NCBI GenBank assembly: GCA_002811645.1
Contig: PDIP01000145.1
Coordinates: 6,468 to 30,037 of the forward strand
Direction of reading: 5' to 3'
Length of the DNA: 23,570 nt
DNA from: Corallochytrium limacisporum
Taxonomy: Eukaryota > Opisthokonta
Both the position numbers and the translations under genes were made by a program. This document shows, in pieces, positions 8,718 through 17,208 of the stretch. Positions within the stretch are counted from its first letter, which is position 1, and each line of letters opens with the position of its first letter. Under the pieces are notes generated by a model that had not been told where the DNA came from, did no database searches, and saw only the letters and a list, made by a program, of their open reading frames with translations.

Positions 8718-9186
8718 AGACAGAGGCTCGTCGTGGTGTTCGCTCTCTTCAAGGAAGTGGCTTGGAGGTGACTCATCGGAATTCATTGACTCACTGACTC
8801 ACCCCCAAACACTCGTTCTCTTCTCATAATGTTCGCTTGTGGCCGCTATTAGATCCTGGCCAATAGACTTGACAGAATACAAACACCAAACCATCATGAA
8901 TCACAGTCAACACATCTCTGCCAAACCCTGCTTTTTGTTAGCTATCACAGCTTCAATAAGAAATTCATGCACGCACTGTGGTCCGCCAGGGTAAGCTCCG
9001 GTCCGGAAATCAGGCCGATGATGTTGGATAGGTAAGTGTGCATAAGAATAGATCTATTGGAAATGAGTTCTAAAGTTTGGGGAAGTGCCATAATTGGTTG
9101 GGGTTAGTGCAAAAAACAAATTGGGAGTGCCATCGCCTGGGGGTGCCATCGCCAGGTGACTGAGATGGCACCGCTGTTCTTCCTAA
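8718..9186. other. Convergent intergenic region
   Basis: This region lies between the stop codons of two convergent genes. It contains an AATAAG variant near 8955 that could serve the phosphatase transcript, and the hairpin/direct-repeat structure at 9127-9172 next to the opposing gene. No coding potential was seen. Confidence 0.6.
9127..9172. terminator. Hairpin plus direct repeat just past the minus-strand gene stop
   Basis: GGTGCCATC (9142-9150) pairs perfectly with GATGGCACC (9164-9172) across 13 bases. GTGCCATCGCC is directly repeated at 9127-9137 and 9143-9153, and CCTGG/CCAGG (9136-9140, 9152-9156) offers an alternative fold. It starts 15 bases past the stop of the minus-strand receptor, so it would lie in that transcript's 3' UTR. 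Confidence 0.4.
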
Positions 9187-11931
9187 TCAGAGATCGGAGC
9201 GGGAGAACGCTCCAGGACCGTACATAGGCACTTCAAAGTACGAACTCCTGCGTGCTGGATTCTGGTGCTGCTCCTCCTCGGTAGCCTCGTCGTTGGCCAT
9301 CTTCTTCTTCTTTTTATCCAGTACAGTGACATCGCTGGTGCTTGCATGACCACTATCCTTGCTGTCTCCAGTGCTCCGGGTTGAGCGTCCCCGTTGCTCT
9401 GCTTGCTCTCTGTGGAGCTTCTCTTCGCGGTCCTTCGTTTCGCGTAGAATTCGTGATTTCATGCTAAGCTCTGTCTCGCCTGGAGGTACGTGCATGTAGT
9501 CTGAAGTGACGTGTTCGACTCCACCATATGAGGAACGCATGTCAGGGACCGTCTGCTGCTGTTGGAAAGACATTGCGGCGGAGCCGCCCACCGAAGGCTC
9601 TGCAGGCAGAGGCCTTTGAGACATGAAGTTCTGTAAGACCGACCAACGGCGCTGATTTGCTTCCACGCACGTCGGACAGGCAGCGCTACTGGCGGTCGCG
9701 ACCGCGGAGCTAAGGTTCGACTCTACGTCGAGGCTAACATCGCTTTGGATGCGCTTGAGTGATGGTTGCTGCTGCTTCCCCATCACAGACGCTAACGTAA
9801 CCGCAGGAGGTGCAGGCGCGTAGCCGGCACTCTGTTGATCAGGGGAGTTGGAGGAATGATGTGGAGTGTCATAAAGTGAGTTCTCACTGCTGGTGACATT
9901 CGCACCGGGCGGGGCGGTCAGCTGCAAATCGGCAGGGATGGCAAAGATATCACTGCTGTGGCTGCCACCCGCTCCATGGCTGCTGCTGTGCGGATTTACT
10001 GTAGAGATCTCAGAAGAGCTGGTAGGGTCGGGTGTGATAGTATAGCGAGTGAAGACCCGGCGGTTCTGGTGGAAGAGTGCACGACGGGGGATGGCCACAG
10101 GCTCGGTTGCCGTTGCATTCGCGTCCGGTACAACTGTGGAGAGGTTGTTGCCTTCCAAAGAGCTGGAATTGCGGTTGCTGCTGTGGCTCTCACGCGGCTC
10201 TGGGACGTGAACAGAGTCATACGCGCGGTCGTCCATGGAAGCGATTGTAGTGTTGGCGTAGAGCGGGTACTGCGGGTGTGTGTCCATGCTTACAGGCTGG
10301 GTCATCTGTCGCTGAAGGGTCAGTGTAGGAGCGGGGTCATTGGTTCGACGACGACTGTTGTAAGTGTTCGTCAGTCTGTGCGTGCGACGTACTCCGCCGC
10401 CCCAGGGTTCGATGTCCATCGAGTCGGCTTCGTCTTCGGTCACGTCGATCATGTCGACGCCGTCGTCATCGTAAGGTCCGCTATTGCGACTGTGCGCTGC
10501 TGCTATGGTTGCATCAGCGGAAGAATTGCGGCGGAAAAACCTTCGGAAAGCAATTAGTGGTAGCGCTAACGTGGTACTGCTACCGCTGGAAGTACGAATG
10601 GCAACTGTAGATGGGCGGGGTGACGCTTGGTTAGCATTTGTGCCCAGGTGCTGTTGCTCCATAGAAGCGCGTGCGGTGGCCATCATTTCAGCATCCAACG
10701 CTGCCAGAGTAGCAGAGTTGACGCTGTTGCCGCGTTCGAGTAGGTTTGCTTGATCGGAGGATAACACTGCCAGAACACCGTGGCCTCCAAGACCGGCACC
10801 ACTGGCGTCGCTGGACGAGCGTGTCAGGCGCTGGGGTGGCGTCATTGTACCGTGCTTCTCTGCGCTAGACCGTAGAGCCTCTAGTACTGAGAGTTGTGCT
10901 TTGTCACGTTCCGCCATTTCAGCATCACGGCGTTGGCGTTTATGGCGGCGGTGGACAAGTAGCACAGCAACTATCGCCGCTAGAATCGCGGCTCCTACCA
11001 CCGTTCCGACGATGGCTCCAACACTCATCACTGGCTCAGACACACTCTGTGCCTGTGTATCTGACGTTTGGGACGGAGGGGTCGTAGTGGCGCCTGGATC
11101 ACCAACAGTAACGGTTGTGGTTGGAGCCGTTGTTTGGGCTGTGAGTACACAGGAACCGATTGGATTGAACACAAGCTGAAAGTCACCACCGCAGTCTGAA
11201 CACTCGAATCCACGAGTTGTACCAAGATTAACACGGTTGAATTGACGCTGTTCACGAGTCAGTTCGACACAAGTACCAGTCGGACCACCACAGGGATTGT
11301 TTGCGCATGCGTTGACGTTGTCGTTGTTGTTGTTGTTGTTGTCGTTGTTGTTGTCGTTGTTGTTTTCGTTGTTGTTGTCGTTGTTGTTGTCGTTGTTGTT
11401 GTCGTTGTTGTTGTCGTTGTTGTTGTCGTTGTTGTTGTCGTTGTTGTTGTCGTTGTTGTTGTTGGCGTCGTTGTTGGCGTCGTTGTTGTTGGCGTCGTTG
11501 TTGTTGGCGTCGTTGTTGTTGGCGTCGTTGTTGTTGGCGTCGTTGTTGTTGGCGTCGTNNNNNNNNNNNNNNNNNNNNNNNNNNNNNNNNNNNNNNNNNN
11601 NNNNNNNNNNNNCGTTGTTGTTGGCGTCGTTGTTGTTGGCGTCGTTGTTGTTGGCGTCGTTGTTGTTGGCGTCGTTGTTGTTGTTGTTGTTGTCACCACC
11701 ACCGCCACCGCCATCATTGTTGTTGTTGTCACCACCACCGCCACCGCCATCATTGTTGTTGTTGTCACCACCACTGCCACCGCCATCATTGTTGTTGTTA
11801 TCACCACCGCCTCCGTTTCGGTTTCTATCGTTATTGTTGTCCTGAGCACGGACGGGATGAACAGAAGCGAGGAACATCAGGGTCATCAGGGCCAGAGCAT
11901 CAGGGCTCTTCAACTGCGGATGCATCTTCAT
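9187..11931 (-). CDS. Type I membrane receptor-like protein with Asn/Asp-rich ectodomain
   Basis: About 914 residues; the true length is uncertain because an N gap lies in the repeat. The signal peptide is 1-29 (hydrophobic core ALALMTLMFLA, cleavage near VRA-QD). Residues 31-205 are low-complexity Gly/Asn/Asp repeats (GGGGGGDNNNND, DANNN, DNNN units). A six-Cys module follows at 209-261 (CANNPCGG; spacing x4, x6, x22, x2, x13), EGF-like but with C-x2-C in place of C-x-C, then a Thr/Ser/Pro stalk and a transmembrane helix at about 302-326 ending in VHRRHKRQRR. The cytoplasmic tail of about 585 residues is disordered and Ser-rich, with tyrosine motifs SDYMHV (Tyr812) and SSYFEV (Tyr898), a charged helix (824-850), a CPTC pair (752-755) and a C-terminal RSDL that fits a class I PDZ ligand. 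The start is the first of two ATGs. The module, membrane segment and tail layout resemble the protein at 17209-20571. Exact function is unknown. Confidence 0.8.
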   Translation of the reverse strand: MKMHPQLKSPDALALMTLMFLASVHPVRAQDNNNDRNRNGGGGDNNNNDGGGSGGDNNNNDGGGGGGDNNNNDGGGGGGDNNNNNNDANNNDANNNDANNNDANNNXXXXXXXXXXXXXXXXXXXDANNNDANNNDANNNDANNNDANNNDANNDANNNNDNNNDNNNDNNNDNNNDNNNDNNNDNNNENNNDNNNDNNNNNNDNVNACANNPCGGPTGTCVELTREQRQFNRVNLGTTRGFECSDCGGDFQLVFNPIGSCVLTAQTTAPTTTVTVGDPGATTTPPSQTSDTQAQSVSEPVMSVGAIVGTVVGAAILAAIVAVLLVHRRHKRQRRDAEMAERDKAQLSVLEALRSSAEKHGTMTPPQRLTRSSSDASGAGLGGHGVLAVLSSDQANLLERGNSVNSATLAALDAEMMATARASMEQQHLGTNANQASPRPSTVAIRTSSGSSTTLALPLIAFRRFFRRNSSADATIAAAHSRNSGPYDDDGVDMIDVTEDEADSMDIEPWGGGVRRTHRLTNTYNSRRRTNDPAPTLTLQRQMTQPVSMDTHPQYPLYANTTIASMDDRAYDSVHVPEPRESHSSNRNSSSLEGNNLSTVVPDANATATEPVAIPRRALFHQNRRVFTRYTITPDPTSSSEISTVNPHSSSHGAGGSHSSDIFAIPADLQLTAPPGANVTSSENSLYDTPHHSSNSPDQQSAGYAPAPPAVTLASVMGKQQQPSLKRIQSDVSLDVESNLSSAVATASSAACPTCVEANQRRWSVLQNFMSQRPLPAEPSVGGSAAMSFQQQQTVPDMRSSYGGVEHVTSDYMHVPPGETELSMKSRILRETKDREEKLHREQAEQRGRSTRSTGDSKDSGHASTSDVTVLDKKKKKMANDEATEEEQHQNPARRSSYFEVPMYGPGAFSRSDL
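11149..11307 (-). other. Six-Cys EGF-like variant module (receptor 1)
   Basis: Cys209, 214, 221, 244, 247 and 261 of the encoded protein. The CANNPCGG start and the C-x2-C-G centre recur in the module at 18172-18297. Classical EGF domains have C-x-C between cysteines 4 and 5, so this is a variant or a related small disulfide fold. Confidence 0.55.
11317..11841. repeat. Coding trinucleotide/minisatellite array (Asn/Asp/Gly/Ala-rich)
   Basis: Nested in-frame repeats inside the receptor gene. 36-bp units encode Gly-rich DNNNN blocks (about 11694-11805), 15-bp units encode DANNN on both sides of the gap, and 12-bp units encode DNNN (about 11341-11460). All units are multiples of three, so copy-number change keeps the frame. 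On the opposite strand the same DNA reads as poly-Val, poly-Leu or poly-Thr, which is an artefact of the repeat. Confidence 0.9.
11559..11612. other. Assembly gap (54 N) inside the DANNN repeat
   Basis: A run of 54 N falls within the 15-bp repeat array. It is a multiple of three, so the reading frame continues across it, but the number of repeat units missing or collapsed cannot be known from this sequence. Confidence 0.98.
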
Positions 11932-12873
11932 CTTGGTTGTTACATATGTATTCGGATCTAGACCACTTCAGGAACTATGAGGCTTTGTAAGCGATCTGTG
12001 AACCAACCCCCCGGTGGAGAATGGGGATGTCACGGTAAAGTTTCTCCACAAGTGCTGTGAACCTGTGTGGAGAGTAGAGTCCATCTACTTGATACTGGAC
12101 AGTAACAAGATCAATTCAGCCTCTACAACATGCGAACCTCAAGTACCTCATATGCAATGTCCATACCTGAGTCGAAATTCTTATGCGAATTAGCGGTATC
12201 AGGAATTACAGAAAGCGTCGTTAATCTAAATGTTACGTTGTATCCCCCGCAAGGAACACCTCGATCGTGTAACATTGAGATTGACAGACCACAGTAGGGT
12301 CTTGGTTGCACCTGGGGCTCCTTTTCCCCCTTCTAAGACCCGCAACAAGGTGCGCAATAGTGAATGAACCGCCGAGAAAATGATCAGATTTCACATCTTG
12401 CCGGGCGACGCCTGCTTCTTCCCGTAATTACGCTTTCCCCGGTCCGATCACAATCTCTCCAACAGAAAGCGAGACTGTGGTATCGACGGGCAATTTTGAC
12501 ACCCGACATCTGCGCCTGATTCTCTGCTTGCAGCTTCAACCCGCAGTGTCTTCGTTTTCATCTTTGTACCCATGGCTATGAATTAGACCGTCCAACACAG
12601 TGTATGGAACATGATCCGACATCCTCGAAACCATTCTTAATACGCAATCAATAGTCAGAGTCTCTCGGGTAGTTCCCAAACCTCCACATGTCCGTCCAAG
12701 ACTGAGCCCATTCGCCCTTTCCCCCCGCCTGCACCTCGCTCCCAGTCGTGACCGAGAAAAAAGGATGAGAATTTCGCATAGTGAACATACCGTGACTATG
12801 CCGTGATTTAAGCATTATGGCTTTTTTATCGTTGTGTGCTTTCCCCTAATTTTTGATGAAACAACTGGCGTTC

Positions 12874-12897
12874 TTTCCCCCCCCCCCACCCCCCCTT
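12874..12897. repeat. C-run pair
   Basis: Two long C-runs separated by one A, preceding a pyrimidine-only stretch that continues through the tandem repeat at 12918-12990. The minus strand is G/purine-rich and may form quadruplex or triplex structures. Confidence 0.8.
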
Positions 12898-12917
12898 TTC
12901 TTCTCCCACTGCCCGCC

Positions 12918-12990
12918 TTCCCTCTCTCCCTTTCTCTCTGTTGCCTCTCTTCCCTCTCTCCCTTTCTCTCTGTTGCCTCTCTTCCCTGCC
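12918..12990. repeat. Perfect tandem duplication of a 32-bp pyrimidine-rich unit
   Basis: The unit at 12918-12949 is repeated exactly at 12950-12981, and the first bases of a third copy follow. The identical copies suggest a recent duplication. Open frames across this region are low-complexity. Confidence 0.85.
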
Positions 12991-13033
12991 CGTGCGCCTT
13001 GATTCTCCCCCTACTCTGCGGGAGAGCGAGAGT

Positions 13034-13056
13034 TGTGTGTGTGTGTGTGTGTGTGT
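13034..13056. repeat. (GT)n microsatellite
   Basis: A GT run of about 11 units, shortly followed by an A-run and an 11-G homopolymer (13091-13101). Confidence 0.9.
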
Positions 13057-14565
13057 AGTAGGCTTCAATGTGAGGCCCGCAAAAAAAGAAGGGGGGGGGG
13101 GCAAAGGCAGCCAGCCCTCCGACCCAAGGAACAGGCGCACGGGAGCGGAACGCCTATCAGCGCAAAACTACGAACCAACGCCGAAAACCGAGATATGAAG
13201 GAACGAGCACGGACGGACCAAAGACGTTGGTCTGTGTTTTCTTGAGGGATGGACTTCGGGGTTCGTTTCGGACACACAGAGTGGAAGGGAAGATGAGTAT
13301 GACTACCAGTCGTTGCTGTCAACAGTTCAGTTTTGTATTGTGTGCATGTGGACAAATTGGATTGGGGAACGGGCCTCGCTGAGCTGCGCACTACAGGATC
13401 CGATCGGGCTCAAGACCAAATGTCCCTAACTCTATGTCCACTTTACGACGCACGAGAGTGGGGTCGTCGGTGTCCTATGCTCAATTAAGGAAGGAAAGAC
13501 TACGCGATAATACTGGGCGAGAAAGAAAAGATCGACAAGCGGCCCGCGAGTGGTTTGTCCAGACTCAGCGACGCAAGAGATGCGTGCAGCAGACGGCAAA
13601 GTAAGCAACAAAGTGGAAACAAAATCTGGTGCGCAAAGATCCCTCGGATACCACCCACCCTTTCTGCGATGCATATAGGACACACTACTCCGCACCCTGC
13701 GCTCGCATGTCACTGCACGGGCAATGAATCATTCCTTGTCACTGATCATGCCTTGCAACCATCCACAGCAGCTCCACAATGAGACCTTCCGCATGCTCAG
13801 GACACTGTTAGTTAACGCTAGTAACCAAACAACGAAGACGGCTGTTGGCCACAGATAGACAACGACCGAGTCCCAGCTACACATCTCTTACAAAGCTCTT
13901 CTTCCTTCTCGTCCTCCGGAGTATCCTGCACGTATCACGGACACCCGTATTAAGTACTCAATACATGCTTCAGGATGCCAGAATACACGGGAAACTAGGC
14001 ATTGCTAAGTCATTAAGACCTTGGCAAAAATGTGACACGCAACGAAGACCTAGGACTCGAGCTAAAGCTTCCGTGACCCCGACATGGCTACGACCACGAA
14101 CGAGAACGATAGACCAAGCAAAAGTTTCAAGAGCTTAGACCGCTGAACATGGACAAATCAGACTAGTTCAAAGATGCCAAAGTGTCGAACACACAACAAA
14201 GAGTGCGTTCAGAGTGCTGGGAAACCGAGAATCAATCACTCACTCGTGAGTGTGTGTGCATGTGTTGAGTTGTGCTGGTCCGCGTCTCTCGACCCCCTAA
14301 CTCATATAATCAATAATTTTGGACCCTTGCCCTTGCTCTGTAATACACACAGGCTTTAAAAAAACGCTTACGTAACTCGTAATATTGATTAATTAGTAAC
14401 CGGGACGATGAATTCATCACGGGGAACCACGGAAAGGGAAGGGAGAGAATGAAAGCGGTTTCCCCCTCCCCCCTCCCCTTTCGCTTCCTCAGTGGTGAGG
14501 GCGGCTGGCCACGGACGATGGCATAATTCCCTGCGTATGGTTTTGATTGTGCGCTGTGCGGCGCA

Positions 14566-14568
<3 letters not shown>

Positions 14569-14603
<35 letters not shown>
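14569..14603. repeat. (GT)n microsatellite
   Basis: A GT run of about 17 units. It lies inside open frames on both strands, which I treat as artefacts of the repeat. Confidence 0.93.
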
Positions 14604-14604
<1 letters not shown>

Positions 14605-15193
14605 AGGGAGAGTTTCATTCCCCCGAAAACCCCCTTGGGTTGAAATAAGTTGACAGATCGAAGGAGTTCCTTTGAGACATGGGGTGGCTTTTTCGAATCT
14701 TGGTGTCTGAGTGGCCGTTCTCTCCGCACTTTCGCGCTACCCGTGCGTGAATGTGTGCGTGTTAGCCGTAGGTCGGCAAGGGCGTGCGCGCGCTGCCGTT
14801 CCCTAATCTCTTCCTCCACTCCTGCGTGCCTTACACACTCGCTCTGCAAAGTTCATTCGCTCGAGGCCCACTTGTATCTCTGTTCCGTGTCTTGTCGGTA
14901 CTTTGCTTTCCTCAATTGTATTGTCTTTCACAGTGGGGCTGACGTGAATTTGTTCTCATTGTGTGCTCGTTCCCGTCCTCAGCCGAACGCCCACCACACT
15001 TGTTCGGCAGCTCTTGCCATTCTTGCGTTCCATTTCCTTCTCGGACATAACATCATCATCACAGAAAGAAAACATCATATTTGTGACACAGCAGAGAGGC
15101 CCAGGAGCATGGCCGGAGACACTTGGACACAAGCTAGCCTTAACTGCGCTCAGCATCAACGCAAAGAAGAGTTGTAAGATCCAACAAAGAACA

Positions 15194-15637
15194 ATGTTCG
15201 AAGCACTACCACTAGCTTTTCTGAGTGACTTCATCCACGCTGGTGCTGCTGAATACATTCCTGTGGATGAAATATCTTCGGTCTTCAAAGTATGCGTACA
15301 CCTTCATTCACTTCTCTTTGTATGGCAGCCAAAGTAAGGGACATTCACATGCTCATGGGCATGCTTAACAGAAGAGTTCAAAGTGGTCGCAGGAGACTTA
15401 GAGCAATGGACGAAACATTTCGAACAGAGTGTGAGGGCAGGCATAGAAAGTATGGCCGTTGAACTCAACATCAGCAGACGCACGACACAAGCGCAGGATA
15501 CGAAGCTCAAGTTGTAGTCTGAGGCGGTGGGGTATGAAGAGTTCCATGGATCACATAGTTTGCCGCAGCGTGTGTGGTCTCAGCGTGCGCAGTCTGCTTG
15601 TGAACGGACATTGCTTCTTGGATCTCTACTACTGTGA
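15194..15637 (+). pseudogene. Possible spliced or decayed gene fragment, hypothetical
   Basis: One plus-strand frame stays open from 14948 to 15637 apart from TAA at 15335 and TAG at 15515. Parts of it look strongly protein-like: from the ATG at 15194 (MFEALPLAFLSDF, then DEISSVFK) and at 15377-15514 (FKVVAGDLEQW, then an amphipathic Glu/Lys/Gln-rich helix). GT at 15290 (GTATGC) and AG at 15375-15376 would remove the TAA as an 87-base phase-0 intron with CTTAAC, a plausible branch site, just upstream. The TAG would need a second intron or marks decay. A further coding-like stretch lies in another frame at 15604-15786. No family is recognised. It may be a small intron-containing gene, a pseudogene or chance. 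Confidence 0.25.
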
Positions 15638-17208
15638 GCTCCATTGACATCATCAACATTCTAGCAGCGTTCAGAATGAGTTCCGTGACTTTTCTAAAGC
15701 TGCATGAGATATTTGATGCGTGTGCTCAGACACTGGCGAAATCTTGCATTCCTCGGTCACAGTGTGGGCTTGGGTTCCGTTGGTGAAGTGTAACAGCACA
15801 CATCATTCACGATCTCATGTCGTTGAACCGTCATCGCATCCATCGCAAAACAAGTAGACTGATCCCTTCACCAATGGTCCAAACCAGCCAGGGAGGAGCA
15901 GCCATCGGTCGAAATTGGTGAAAATTGATGAGCCCCAAGTGAAGCACCGACGATAGTGACTTTGTAATATTCATGGCAGGGGCCGAGAGTGTATTAAACG
16001 ATGAAAACGGACTGAATTGCCAAACCCTACCTGAACCGTCGACCGATGCTCCGCACGGCTGAAGTCCCCATCCAAGGCCAACCCATTCAGTCTCCTCCGA
16101 CTTCCTGGACGGAACAGCACGATCTTGCATGACTTGTAGCATAGAGATGAAATGCATTGCCTGCGAAGCAGTGTTAATTATGCACTGGCACCAACCATGT
16201 CGTTGCTTAGTCCTGGTTGATTCTTTCTGAGGCATATTAGTGTGATGTCGGTAGATGGAAACTTCTATTCCGTCCGCGAAATGGAATGAGCGAGCATGCA
16301 TGTGCCCATGCAGAGAGGAAGCGATGCTTGACGGAACCCTTCCTCACATCCAGACACATAAATCATGAACTTTAATCCATTTTCCTGGTAGATGCATGCA
16401 TCCATGCACGGACGCAACAGTGCCGCCATCGCAGATATCTTAGACGGATGTGCGTCAAACCATCAACAAATCTCCAAGGCCCACTTGATGCCGTGGTACC
16501 AGTTGGGACGTGAACGTCCGGGCGGCACGCACGCGTCCAGACAGGCCCCACGAAGTCCCAAATGAATCTGCCATAACGAGTAGAGTGAGAGACGTCGGTT
16601 TGGGGGAACAAAACCGAAAAGGCGAAAAGGAAAACAAAGAATGATAGGGTCCATGGGCATACAATGAAGGGAAGGGGTGGTACGTAGGGAACGAGGAATT
16701 CTGATAATCATGACTGATGATCTGGAAATACGGCAGCACGCACACGCAGATCCTCAGACTCTCTCACTCACTCACGCGAACGGTGTCGTGGTTTGTGTAC
16801 GCAAAGGTTGAGAAGGTGTCAGACGTCTCTTGCTTGCTTTCGTTGCCCATGCTCACATAACTGCTTCCATTGGAAGGGTATATGCCATACGGGTGTCCAT
16901 TGCGTATAAATGAGGGAATGCTCCCGTGATGTATGGTTATCATGTATTTTTGCCTAGTGTTTCTTTCTGTCTGGGATTATTGTTGTGGCAGGCATGTGTG
17001 TCGCATAAACTTATTGAGATATCTTATCTTGTTTCATAAAATACCTAAGTGATGGAGGCATGGATGCATGTTCTGAATGACGATTTACCTGTCGTCATGG
17101 CCGCAAGTGGGTCAAAAGGCAGGAGACTAATGAAAGTAGCAAACGACAAGATGTGGCTGTTTTCGAACCGGTATATCGAAATCCTCACCTAGGACTTGCT
17201 CGTCCACG

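Larger units (their letters stand above)
11932..17208. other. Long intergenic region between the two receptor genes
   Basis: About 5.3 kb upstream of the first receptor and downstream of the second. It holds a tandem duplication of pyrimidine-rich sequence, C and G homopolymers, two (GT)n tracts and one coding-like stretch (about 14948-15637). The perfect palindrome TACATATGTA (11941-11950) lies 10 bases upstream of the first receptor's ATG. The remaining open frames (for example on the minus strand at 15831-16301 and 16372-16745) show no domain or consistent coding character. Confidence 0.5.

Noticed and set aside
11242-11961. Plus-strand and other-frame open frames of poly-Val, poly-Leu or poly-Thr across the receptor repeat
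   Set aside because: Trinucleotide-based repeats stay open in all frames. The minus-strand frame has a signal peptide, Cys module, TM and tail that continue beyond the repeat; the others do not.
14650-15177. Plus-strand 175-codon frame
   Set aside because: Cys/Ser/Arg-rich composition without motifs, consistent with chance in GC-rich sequence.
15831-16301. Minus-strand 156-codon frame downstream of the propeller receptor
   Set aside because: No domain, signal peptide or consistent coding character.
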